A DNA stretch of 64,000 nucleotides from Cliona cf. orientalis (taxonomy: Eukaryota > Porifera > Demospongiae > Clionaida > Clionaidae). Below, piece by piece: positions 12,532 to 25,300 of this stretch. The DNA is taken from NCBI GenBank assembly GCA_963930775.1, contig OZ005693.1:2604001-2668000 (forward strand), written 5' to 3'. The notes under the pieces were generated by a model that searched no databases, was not told where the DNA came from, and worked only from the letters and a program-made list of their open reading frames with translations. Positions within the stretch are counted from its first letter, which is position 1. Every line of letters begins with the position of its first letter. The position numbers and the translations under genes are program-made.

Positions 12532-13080
12532 AAGGCGGGCACAGAAACTAGCTACATGACGGTACATATTAAAAAATACCCCAGAGTACACTATAACTGC
12601 CAGAAGTCCATAATAATATTATCAGTATCAGAACTGCATAGTAATAATAATTATTATTGTATGTAGCTATATATGAGGGTGTGCTATAATCCACTAGCTA
12701 CTATGCTTCCTCTTCTACAGTTCAGACAAAATTGTAGTGTACACTGTACACTCCCGCCTCCATCTATAATAATTAATCTTACCAGTGCTGTATGTAGAAG
12801 TGGGGGGCAATCTATATAAAAATTTAATTTTAATGGTAGCTATTAGGAAAGTTATAGCTGCTGATCAAAGAACACAAAATGAATAAAAATTAGTGTTATA
12901 GTAAATCTATATTATTGCTGTACATCTGAATAAGCTAAAGAATGACCTAGAGATAGGGTAAGGTAACCAAACGCACTAACACAGCTACAAAAAGACATAG
13001 GAATCATCATCCTTAAGTCTGATAACACATACAAAGCCTAAAAGGGAAGTGTATCCCAACATCTACACTACATCACACAA
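12532..13080. other. Spacer downstream of ankyrin gene 2
   Basis: Non-coding sequence matching about 21,900-22,390 in the gene 3 unit. It presumably includes the 3' UTR of gene 2. No other gene was recognised. Confidence 0.5.
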
Positions 13081-16000
13081 CTAGCAGAATAGTTTGTATA
13101 CAGTTTCCACATATTCTTGATAACCGGCAGCTTTATTAAATATGTAAATTAGATTCCTGTAGGTGGCATTGGGGCCACTCTTTTGCTTCCATTGTTCCAA
13201 TGCTTCTCTCCTGAAGATCGATAAAATGAATATCTGACATAATAATAATAATGCCATAGTGTCCCATGTGAATGCCCATGCATGGGTGCTTAGTGATTTT
13301 GGACCGCATGGGCATTTACCTGGGATCAAAATTCCATACGTTTGTATAGAAGCTGCTACAGTACTTGAAATGAGGTATATAGGCACTTGCCTGGGAGTGG
13401 GAGCTTGCCCGGGACACTATGGTATTATTCTTATGATTTGTTGTGTATACTTGCTGCATTACAGTGGAATCCCTCTCAATGGACACCCCTGATCAGTGGC
13501 TACTCTGTCTATACTAAACGGCCACCCTATTTGCAAAAACAAAACCGAGATAAGCCCACCCCTCTATAATAGCCAAATCTTCATTTCCCATGCAGCAACG
13601 ACGGCTGCTATAGAGAGCTTCCACTGTATTATTATTCATAATAATAATAATTATGATTGTTGGCTCACGTTTGCAATTTCAGCTCCCCAGGATACTTTGT
13701 CTTGATGGCAGCAACATCAGCTCTTGTCAGTCCTAGCTGCTCAGCAATGGGCCCCTCCCACTCATACATGGCACCAGCTATCTGGCCAAGGTGCTTTGAG
13801 ACTCCGTCATTTTCAAAGTCCAAAACTTGATCTAATTTTTGCTCACTATAAAATATTGAGAGCAGTCACATTATCTGTACACTATACCTCACATGCTGAC
13901 TTACTCGAATTCTGCTGGCTGAATCTGGGTCTCCTTGTCCTGCCATGCTACCCTGACTATAGAAAATAATAATTAAATACTGTGATAAGTAAACTTCTTT
14001 ACAGGGCAAGGCAAAAGCCATAGTAGGTAACACACAGAGTGAAAATAATAAATTTCAGCAATGTTTCACAGCATGTAACCTACCCCAGTATGAATGTCTC
14101 CTTAAGATACGTAAGTGTGATGCATCAAGTGAGTTGTGTCCTCCAACACTCATCACTTCATTCTTTCTTTGCCTGATAACTCGTTCAATGTCATGGATAT
14201 CAAAGAGATTTTCTGAATCAGAATAACTGGTATTATCATCAGATTTTGACTTTAATATAAAATGATGCAATGAAACAGCATCACAAAATTCTGCTTTTGC
14301 TTGCATGGCTTTATCAATGATCTTGCTGAGTGCAGCAGCCCATTCTTCTGAATTCTCCTTATATTTTGTGATTACAACAATTCCTTTGTTATCATTGACA
14401 ACTTCAACAATACATTCCACTAGTACTCTTTCCTCCATGAGCCAGTGGATTCCATTCTTCCGCATGGTACAACGGCGACTAGAAGCTGAGACTTCATTAC
14501 TAGAGTTGGTTGAATTGCGGTTGACAATAGGCAAGGCGAATGCATAGGCTAATCTTAATAAGAGTACATGCAAAAATCGAGCTGGGAAGTAATCAAATTT
14601 CTCTGTACACTCAGCATACCATCCAATACCGAATGTAAACTTGGGCCAACTGCTTTTCTTACTGTCCAATTCACATAAACCAGGAAAGTATAGCAAATTA
14701 CAATTAGAGGTATCATTTGATGTTACTGAGTAATCAAGTCCAACTTCAGCATGGTTAAACTCTTGGCAGTACTGGAGTTGAACTAAACACTCTTTAGTGA
14801 TGTGTTCTGGAAGGATGCTAGCTAAGTAGCACTCTGGGAGTACTCCCATTTCAGCAATATGAGGACCAATAGATGATTTTAACTTCTTAATAGCAGAACT
14901 GGAAAAGAGCTTTTCATGTACTTTGTTTGTTAGTGAAGATGGATTTAGCAATAAGAGATAGTTTTCAAGCTCATCTTCACTCCGTCCGATCAACATTAAC
15001 AAACCAATGTCATGAAGTTCTCTCGCTATGGGGTGGAGGGCATCAGCTGAAGATGGCAAATAAATATCAATTTCCTCTATACTGCTTAACAGGTTTTGAA
15101 ATTTGCATGCAACAACATTGCCAAAATCTTTTTCTAGCAGTCCATGAAGCAAAGATGCTTCATATGAGATGCTACAAGGAGCTGTATCTTTAGATACTTG
15201 CTGCAGAATACTCTCAATACTTCTTGATGAACGGGGTGAGCGGCAGTTTGATGAAACAATTTCAGCATCAAACTTTACTTCATTGCTTTGATGTACGTAA
15301 GTTTGCAAACACTGTCTTGCACTCTCTAGTTTCCACTCAGAGTCAGCTACACTCAGGCGGTCTAAATGGCTCAAAACAACGATCACTTTCACTTTGCATT
15401 GGCTGTCCAAAGCCTTACCATGATAGGAAATGAAGGATAGCCAGTAGCCTACCTCACCTTGAAGAATTGCATCATCTTTTGTCAAATCAGCAACAATTAA
15501 GAAGACATTGCTTCCAATAGTGGAGTGGGAAACCATTTCAAGAATTGCTGCATGTGAGGAATAATATTCTTGATCTCCAGCAAAATCAAAATACAACAGT
15601 CGTCCAGCACTACTCTGGCTGATGGATGGAATTATTCCAGCAGTGTGAAGTTTGACATCAGCTTCAGGTACATTGCGATAGTAGGAAAGTCCTTTTCGTT
15701 TCAATGACTCAACAAGGGTACTCTTACCTGATCCAGGATTTCCCAATACAAACACTCTTGTGATAACTAGTTGACCAGAATACTTCTGCAAGAATTTAGC
15801 CCGGAGTTTTTCATATTCTCGCTGTATTCTTTTGTGTTCACTCTTCACGTATTCTCTAATCACTTTCTTAGTGGAATCTTCTGTTGCAAGATCAAGTGCA
15901 GTCTTTCCTGCCTTATTCCGAACGTAAACAGGGGCATGGTATTCATACAATAAAAATTTTAAAGATTCAGTCTGTCCAACTAAAGAGGAAAGATGCAAAG

Positions 16001-19000
16001 GAGTATTGCCATCTTCATCTACACAATGCAAAGATAGATGGAATTTTTCTATCAGGGTCTTGGCAGTTGAGGTGTGACCATTTGCAAGAGCATGATGTAA
16101 TAAACTCTGTTTTTTGAAGCCCCTGGAATTAGAGTTGACATGATGATTTAAAATTAAATCAACAACTATACTAGTATGACCAGCTTGTGCTGCTCCATGA
16201 ATTAGTTGATCATCATTATTATCCTTGGTAGTCACATCAGCTTTAAACTCTGAGATACATATTCTAATGAGAGCATGACCATTTTCATTCTGTAACTGAG
16301 AACAAAGCAAATGGAGTGGAGTTTGTCCATTTATATTTCTGCTATCAATAGGGCATTTATATTTCTTAATAAGTAGATCAACTACTTGTTTGTGGCCTCG
16401 AAGAGCTGCTATATGAATCGCTGTATTTCCTTGATCATCCAAGACAGAAGAAGGATCTAAGTGGAAATCTGAAAGAAGTACGTTTATCAAGTCAACAGAT
16501 CCACGTTCACAAATTTGTAGCAAAAGTTTATGGTCGATTCTACACAAATTGGAATCAAACAATTCAAAAGAAGTAGGTTCATGTCCTATTAAAAATGCCT
16601 TCTTAATTGGAGTATCACCATCTCTATCCCTGATAGTTATATCTGCCTTGTTGGCAACAAGGAATTTAGCTACTCTAGTATGACCACTGATACAAGCACA
16701 GTGGAGAGCAGTCTGCCCTTGAGAGTTTCTGTAGTCTATTGGACATTGGTTGCTATACTTAGCAATTAGTAGTTTAGCTACTTCATATTGTCCATGCTGA
16801 GCTGCAATGTGAAGGAGTGTGTTACCACATTCATCAATAATTAATGATTTTCTATCCTCATTTCTGAGGGCTTTATTTGCAACGAGTTTAATTATTCTAG
16901 CATGACCATGCATACAAGCATAGTGGAGAGCAGTGAGCCCTCGGCAGTTTCTATGGTCTATTGGAAATTGATTGCTGTGATTAATAATCACAAACTTTGC
17001 TATTTCATGTTGCCCATGCTGAGCTGCAATGTGAAGAATTGTATTCCCATCTTCATCAGGACAAGCTGGATCATAGTTAAAGTTTGATAATAGTTTCTGT
17101 ATTATTGTGTTAAATCCTCCAGCAGCTAGTTGATGAAGGAGTGGTTTGGACTCGGCACCTCTGACATGAGGTTTGAGGCCATACTCTGTAGACAGGACAT
17201 GTATGGCTTTAGCACCACCTCTCTTAATTAAAAGATCCAATGGAGTATTATTATCCTCGTCTAGAGAATTATAGAATCTTTTGTCACCATCTACCATGCT
17301 TTCAGAGACTAGAACTTGTGAAACATCAAGATGACCATGAGAGCATGCTATGTGAAGTGGTGTCTGCTTATCTATGTTGACAATATCAACAGGACTGTTG
17401 TATTTGGAGATGAGTAGTCTTGCTAGCTCCTCATGACCACCCCAGCAGGCCATGTGGAGAGGAGTGTTACCACTGTCGTTAGCTGATAATACATCCAAGC
17501 GAAAATCAGAGATTAGCATTTCAGCTAGCTTAATGCTTCCACTCCAACAAGCCTCATGCAGTAGTGATGTGCCATCATATCCTGTAACCTTAGGACTACA
17601 GCCAAGCTCAGTGATTAGTGCCTGGACAGTTTCCACATTTCCACCCCTTGCTGCTTTGCTGACAGCTGTATCATTATTGTGATCTCGTAGAGTTGATTCA
17701 GCTTTAAATTCAGAGATAAGCATTCTGACGATATTACTGTGACCAAATGAACAGGCTTTGTGAAGTGGTGTCTCTTTTTTCTTATTTTCATTATCTACAG
17801 GACAGTTGTATTTAGTGATGAGTAGTCTTGCTAGCTCCTCATGACCACCCCAGCAGGCCATGTGGAGAGGAGTGTTACCACTGTCATCAGTTGACAATAC
17901 ATCCAAGCTAAAATCTATGATTAGCATTTCAGCTAGCTTAATACTTCCACTCCAGCAAGCCTCATGCAGTAGTGATCTGCCATCATATCCTGCAACCTTA
18001 GGATTAAAGCCAAACTCAGTAAGAAGTGCCTGGACAGTTTCCACATGTCCACCCCTTGCTGCTTTGCTGACAGCTGTATCATTATTGTGATCTCGTAGAG
18101 TTGCATCAGCTTTAAATTCAGAGACAAGCATTCTGACGATACTACTGTGACCAAATGAACAGGCTTTGTGAAGTGGTGTCTTCTTATTTTTATTCTTAAT
18201 ATCAACAGGACAGTTGTATTTCGTGATGAGTAGTCTTGCCAGTTCCTCATGACCACCCTTGCAGGCCATGTGGAGAAGAGTATTACCACTGTCATCAACT
18301 GACCATACATCCAAGCAAAAATCTGTGATTAACATTTCAGCTAGTTCAATACTTTCACTTCTACAAGCCTCATGCAGTAGTGATCTGTCTGCACATCCTG
18401 TAGGCTCAGTGACTAGTGCCTGGACAGTTTCCACATGTTCACCTTCTGCTGATACGCTAACAGCTGAGTCATTAAAGTGATTTTGTTGAGTTTTGTTAGC
18501 TTTAGATCCAGACACAAGCATTCTAACAATACTACTATGATCAGATGAACGGGCTATGTCAAGTGGTGTCTCTTTATTCTTATTTTCAATATATGCAGAA
18601 CAGTTGTATTTTGTGATTAGTAACCTTGAAAGTTCCTTATGTCCACCCAAACAGGCGATATGGAGAGGAGTGTCACCATTGTCATTAAAAGCTGAGAGCG
18701 GATCTTGATTAAAGCATGTAATCATTAGCTCTACCAAGTCTAAGTTACCACCCAGTGCTGCTTTTAGAAATGGTGTGCCTCCAAATTCATCAAGTGCATT
18801 CAGATCTGCTTTGTAAGTAAGCAGCAGTGTTTTTACAATGGATACATAACCACAATAGCAAGCTAAGTGTAGTGGCGAGAGCTTACCGTTGCTTCTACAA
18901 TCAACTGTCAAGTTATGTCTTGTAATGAGTAAACACACTACCTCTTCCTGGCCATGTGAGGCAGCAATATGGAGTGGGGTCTGGTTTACTGCATCAGTAG

Positions 19001-19733
19001 CCATTGGACTGATGCCATACTTTTCAATGAGAGTGGTAATCATTTTAGCATTACCAGTACCACATGCAAAATGAAGCAGTGTTCTACCTTGATAGCCTTT
19101 AATCTTTAGATTACAAGCACAGTCAGTTATCAAATAATCCACAGTGTCTATATTATGTCCTTGGGACACTGCTCTATGGATAGGAGCATTGTTAAAGATA
19201 TCTTTCTTGTATATATCAGCTCCATAAGATACTAAAATGTGTATAATGTGTTTGTGGCCAAGTGCACAGGCAAGATGTAATGGAGTTTCATGGTTGGTGT
19301 TTGTATCATTGATATCAGTGACTTTCCCCTTCAATATTCTCTGAACATCATCTACTTTTCCCAACCTTACTGCAGTATGAAGAGGACTCTCTTTATCAGC
19401 CTGTACTGGTCCATCTATCCATAGTCTGAGACCATGATCAAACAATAATTCATTCATCAATAACTGAACATCAAAAGCACTTTTATCATAAGCGCATTCA
19501 TTGTTTAAATCTTTAATGAATGGATCAGCACCAAATGCTACTAACAGTTGTACAATAAGACTATCATTTTTGGAGCAAGCCAGGTGCAATGGAGTCTCTT
19601 GTTTAGAGTTTAGAATATTCACGTCTACCTGTTGTTGGATCAAGATCTCTCTAACATCTTCTATCTGGCCTTGCCTCACAGCAACATGAAGAGGACTGTC
19701 ACCATTCAAAGTTATTGGACTCTGAAAGTCCAT
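13081..19733 (-). CDS. Ankyrin gene 2: ankyrin-ROC-COR-Death protein
   Basis: Four exons (19733-14084, 13956-13905, 13845-13669, 13210-13081) total 6,009 nt, exactly 2,003 codons. The start ATG is in the context CACCATGG; the open frame extends further 5' but the paralogues share this ATG. Residues 1 to about 1,330 are ankyrin repeats. A ROC-type GTPase follows, with P-loop GNPGSGKST, switch DFAGDQEY and a G4-like SHLD as in other ROC proteins, then a COR-like region. The last two exons encode a Death domain (LGQIAGAMYEWEGPIAEQLG... ending VETVYKLFC). The order matches DAPK1 without its kinase and calmodulin segment. A cytosolic scaffold or GTP-switched death-fold adaptor is likely (inference). 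The large first exon is unusual beside three small ones. A TA-flanked MITE sits in the last intron. Confidence 0.88.
13462..13626. mobile_element. MITE in the last intron of ankyrin gene 2
   Basis: 165 bp beginning CAGTGGAATCCCTCT and ending AGCTTCCACTG, flanked by TA. It lies between the two Death-domain exons. A similar element is at the same place in gene 3 (22587-22740), so it predates the duplication. Confidence 0.8.
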
Positions 19734-19930
19734 GGTGAGTAGTGGGTTTAGGTTAACACAATATTGTGAGTCAAAGAAGTAATTAGCTATTACGAAGTCT
19801 TGCACGGAGAGGTGAACATTGAATGAATATTATAGCAAGCACGACCAGGGTTAGCTAGGACCTTTGTCCCTATTTATACAGAAAAGAATGTATATGTGTA
19901 TAGGTGAATAGAATTCATGTTTGAAAATTA
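19734..19930 (-). promoter_or_regulatory. Conserved upstream region of ankyrin gene 2
   Basis: Matches the sequence before genes 1 and 3. The homology ends near 19,930, shortly before the minisatellite begins. Confidence 0.5.
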
Positions 19931-19964
19931 ATGGTAGTTTGCATACTTGAGTTGACCTCAAATG

Positions 19965-20530
19965 CAACCCAAGTAGCAGTTCTCTAGTGTTCTCCAGTGC
20001 AAACTTCAAATCCAACCCAAGTATATAGCTAGTTAGCACTGGAGAACAGTGCAGAACATAGAGCACATGGAGAACAGGAGAACATGGAATATTAGCTAGT
20101 TGGATTGCATTTGAGGTTAACGCTGGAGAACAGTGGAGAATATAGAGCCCATGGAGAACAGGAGAACATGGAATACTAGCTAGTTGGATTGCATTCGAGG
20201 TTAACACTGGAGAACAGTGGAGAACATAGAGCACATGGAGAACAGGAGAACATGGAATACTAGCTAGTTGGGTTGCATTTGAAATTTTCGCTGAAGAACA
20301 GTGGAGAACATGAAGCACATGGAGAACTGGAGAACATAAAATACTAACTAGTTGGGTTGCATTTGTGAAGATGTACTGGAGAACAGTGGAAAACGTAGAG
20401 CACATAGAGAACTAGAGAACAAGGAATATAGCTACTAGTCAGGAGCATTCGGCAAAAGGATAGTGCTAGGGAACATAGAGTAACGTGGAGTACATGGAAA
20501 ACTGGAGAACAAGGAATACTCAAGACTCGA
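19965..20530. repeat. Minisatellite, period about 85 bp
   Basis: About six imperfect tandem units. Each contains GGAGAACA, a TAGAGCACATGGAGAACAGG-like block and TACTAGCTAGTTGG. Units diverge toward the 20,400-20,530 end. An open frame on the minus strand across it is a by-product of the periodicity. Confidence 0.85.
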
Positions 20531-22393
20531 AAGTTTATTGGAGAAGCACAAATTTTACAAAATTAATTTTTACTGAACAAATCTAATAATTGTTGAGCAA
20601 TATTTGTTATTATAGACCGCACAATAACAAATACATGAATTCAATTGTATGACAATGACACAACCGATTACTTTATCCCTTGTACATGCATGCGGGGTAT
20701 AAATAACTACTGCTAAACATGTATTTGTTATTATAGACCGTATTTTAATTTTTTTTTATTACTCTCATGGATACATACTTTGCACTAGTGCTCTTTCTGC
20801 ACTATTTTATGTGTCCCTTGCATACTTATGCATAAATTATCATAAAGAATATTTATGGGACAATATTTCTATTTAAAAGAACATTTCGTGATGGATTATA
20901 TGGCACATCACCCCAAAAAAATGCACCATTTGTGACATTCATGGAACGTGTCCCTTGATTTGAAGCATGCTGAAGCCACTTTTTCGCTGAATTCAATTGA
21001 TTCATTGTGCTTACGAGTCGCATAGATGCCTACATCTCATGATATGGCAATTTTTGTGCTCACAATAACAATACGACAATGATATGACCAATTACTTTAT
21101 CCCTTGTACATGCATGCGGGGTATAAATAACTACTGCTAAACATGTGGCCCATAAAAGTGGCAGGCTGTTTGTGGTCTTTGAAACCCATGTGCACCTTTT
21201 AATTAATACTGTAAGGCCTTAATATTCTGTTTCACGGGCCCAACTGACCCTACTTTTGGAGCCGGAAAAGTTGAGGTCAGAGGTCAGGTTTAATTACGTT
21301 CTAAGCATGCGCAATAGATTTTTTTGAGAAAAGACTCGATTATCGACTTAGGATATGCCCCATTTACAAGCCAACCTACTATTAGCTACTGACCCTATCC
21401 TGACGTATCAGGCCAGCCCGAGAAACAGAATTAAGTGGCCTAGAATAAACCTACAGTACACATATAGACTATTTTCTTAATATCATCCACTAAAATTGTA
21501 CGCAGCCTGTATTATACAACATAATCAACGTTTGCCTTACTAACTATGCAGCTCCCAAGCTTACTTGAGTAGAAAAGGGGGTGGGGCTGAAAGGTGAGCA
21601 CTATTTCGAATACGGCTAGAGGCGTTTTGAACTCGAGGTAAGGAGTGTACTGTAAACTAGCTGTTGTAAATAGACCATCTTTTCATGCAGCATTAACACT
21701 ATTCGATTATAACTTACCAGGTTAATCCTTCTTCATTCTGAGTACTTGTCAAGTTGAGAACGAACTATCAGCAACCGTGACCTATTATTCATTCATAGGA
21801 CTCGTGACTTGTCTAATGCGCATGCGTCTGAGAATGGTATGGCGGGCTTTTTGAAATGCAGACTAGGTCACTATTCAGAGCCCATGCAGGATTTGGATGG
21901 CGAGCATAGAAACTACATGACGGTACATATTAAAACATACTCCAGAGTGCACTACAACCATATTCCACTAGCTACTATGCTTTCTCTTCTGTGGTTCAGA
22001 CAAAATTTAATACAATTGTAGTGTACACTGTACCCTCCAGCCTCCATCTTTACAGGAACAATAATTAATCTTACCAGCGCTGTATGACATTGTAGAAGAG
22101 GGGAGGCAATCTATACAAAATCTTAATGGATAACTATTAGGAAAGTTATAGTTGCTGATCAAAGAGACAAAATGAATAAAATCTATGATCTATAATTATT
22201 GTGATATTGAATTATTATTGCTGTACATCTGAATAAGCTAAAGAATGATCTATAGAATGATAGGCTATGGTAATCGAATGCTCTAACACAGCTACTACAA
22301 GACACAGGAATCACCATCCTAAAATCTGATAACACATACTATATTATAGGCCTAAAGGGAAGTGTATCCCAACATCTACAGTACACCACACAA
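20531..22393. repeat. Duplicated spacer block, copy B
   Basis: No gene seen. From about 20,930 it parallels 10,640-13,080 downstream of gene 2, but lacks the LINE fragment and the 292-bp TIR element. A shorter block (GACAATGACAC... CTACTGCTAAACATG) is repeated locally at about 20,650 and 21,075. Confidence 0.7.
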
Positions 22394-25300
22394 CTAACGG
22401 AATAATTCGTATACAGTTTCCACATATTCTTGATAACCAGCAGCTTTAAATACATCAACCAGATTCCTGTAAGTAGCATTGAGGCCACTCTTTTGCTTCC
22501 ATTGTTCCAATGCTTCTCTCCTGAAAATTGTTAAAAAATATATCTAATGCATGCAATAATTCATTGTGTATACCGCTGTGTACATACAGTGGGACCCCTC
22601 TCCCTGATCTATAATAGCCACTCACCTTGGTCCTATTTGCATCACAGTACATAGGAAAAACAAACCCGAGACAAGGCCACCCGTCTATAATGGCCAAACC
22701 TTCATACCCCAATGGTGACTGCTATAGAGGGCTTCCACTGAATTGACACAATATTACCTATTCATGATTGTTGGCTTACGTTTGTAATTTCAGCTCCCCA
22801 GGATGTCTTATCTTGATGGCAGCAACATCAGCTCTTGTTAGTCCTAGCTGCTCAGCGATGGGCCCCTCCCACTCATGCATGGCGTCAGCTATCCGGCCGA
22901 GGTGTGTTGAGACTCCACCACTTTCAAAGTCCAAAATTTGATCTAACTTTTGTCTATTATAACATAGAGCATTTCAATAATATTCATTAGCACCTGTATA
23001 CTAGATATACCTCATATGCTGACTTACTTTAAATTTGTTGGCTGAACCTGGATTGCCATAATATCATGTTCTTCTTCAGAACCATGACTTGGAGTGCTCA
23101 TAATTTCTATATTACATAGACCTTCAAGGACAAAACAATATATTATCTTAAACCATGCCGTACTTAGCTACCCTATATGTACCGGTACTTTTATTTTTGT
23201 TTTAGCTAAGTACAGTACCGGTGTTTCTGTTATGATTAACATTGACTCTAAAATGCCTCAATTTTCACACTTTGTACAATAGGGGCACACCCCCTCCCGC
23301 ATTCACCATTACTGCTTCATTATCAACGATACTCAGCGATTTTGAATCCTAGACTTAAACCTATTCCGCCCAAATATCTAGCAATGCCAGGGATGAGTGC
23401 AAAATTATAGTGATAATAATTATTGCTCACCCCCAAAAGTGTATTTCCTGAATATATCAAGATACGATGAATCGAGAAATGTTCGCCCACTGACACTGAC
23501 AACTTTTTTCTTTCCTTCCTTGATAACACTTTCAATTTCAGTTATCTTAAATAGTTTATCATTATTTTTAAAAGAAGCTATATCATCCGATTTTAGCAGA
23601 AAATGGTAGAGTGAGACAGTGCTACAAAATTCGGCTTTGGCTTGCAAGGTCTTGTTGATAATATCACTCAATATATTTTCCCATTCTTTTGAACCTTCTT
23701 CTGCTTTAGTGATTACAACTATTCCTTTGTTATCATTGACCATTTCAAAAATGCATTCCACTCCATCCTCCATGAGCCATCGGATTCCATTCTTCCACAT
23801 GGTACAACGACGATTTTGAGCTGAGATTTCATTAGATTCTGTTATGTGGCAGTTTGCAATAGGTAGGGCAAAAGCAAATGCTAGTCTCAGCAGGAGCACG
23901 TGCAAGAATCGAGCTGGAAAATAATCAAATTTCCCTGTACACTTGGCATACCATCCAATGCTGAAGTTAAGTAGTGGATCAGTGGGCCAATTGCTTTGCT
24001 CACTGTCCAACTCACATAATGCAGGAAAATAGAGCAGGTTTCTTGCAGAGATACTGTTTGACACTTCTGAGGGATGACATTCTATATCAGCACAAGTAAA
24101 CTCTTGGCAGTACTGGAGTTGAACCAAACACTCTTTAGTGATGTGCTGTGGAAGGATGCTAGCTAAGTAGCTTTCTGGGAGTATTCCCATGCTAGCAAAA
24201 TGAGGACCACCTGGGGATCTCAACTTCTTAATAGCAGAATTGGAAAAGAGCTTTTCATGTACTTCGTTTGTTAGTGAAGAGGAATTTAGTAATAAGAGGT
24301 AGTTTTCAAGCTCATCTTCACTCCGTCCGATCAACATTAACAAACCAATGTCATGAAGTTCTCTCACTATGGGGTGGAGGGCATCAGCTGAAGATGGTAA
24401 ATAAATACCAGTTTCCTCTATACTGCTTAATAGGTTTTGAAATTTGCACGCAACAACATTGCCAAAATCTTTTTCTAGTATTCCATGAAGCAAAGATGCT
24501 TCATATGAAATGCTACAAGGAGGTGTATCTTTAGACATTTGCTGCAAAACACTTTCAATACTTTTTGATGAACGAGGTGAGCGGCAGTTTGATGAAACAA
24601 TTTCAATGTTAAACTTTACTTCATTGCATTGACTTGTGTGCGTTTGCAAACACTGTCTTACACTATCCACTTTACTATCAGAGTCAGCTCCACTCAGCTG
24701 ATCTAAATGGCTCAAAACAACAATCACTTTCAATTTGCATTGGCTGTCTAAAGCCTTACCATGGTAGGAAATGAAGGATAACCAGTAGCCTATCTCATCT
24801 TGAAGGATTGTATCACCTTTTGTCAAATCAGTAACAATTAGAAAGACATTGCTTCCAACAGTAGAGCGAGAAACCGTTTCAAGAATTGCTGCATGTGAAG
24901 AAAAATATTCTTGATCTCCAGCAAAATCATAATATAAATACTGGCTAGTACTACTCCGACTGGTGGATGGAATTATTCCAGCAGTGTGAAGTTTGACATC
25001 AGTTTCAGGTACATTGAGATAGTAAGAAAGTCCTTTTCGCTTCAATGACTCAATAAGAGTACTCTTACCTGATCCAGGATTTCCCAATACAAACACTCTT
25101 GTGATAATTTGTTGACCGGAATATTTTTGCAAGGATTTAGCCCGGAGTTTGTCATATTCTCGCTGTATTCTTTTGTGTTCACTCTTCACATATTCTCTAA
25201 TCACTTTCTTAGTGAAATCTTCTGTTGCAAGATCAAGTGCAGTCTTTCCTGCCTTATTCCGAACATAGAGAGGGGCATGGTATTCATACAATAAAAATTT

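Noticed and set aside
17400..18660. Regularly spaced repeats suggestive of a CRISPR-like array
   Set aside because: The period is that of four ankyrin repeats in coding sequence, and the organism is eukaryotic.
19851..20405. 184-residue minus-strand ORF with repeated Cys-Ser-Pro-Val-Leu-His motifs
   Set aside because: It follows the 85-bp minisatellite, whose units happen to lack stops; no start context, splice support or family resemblance.
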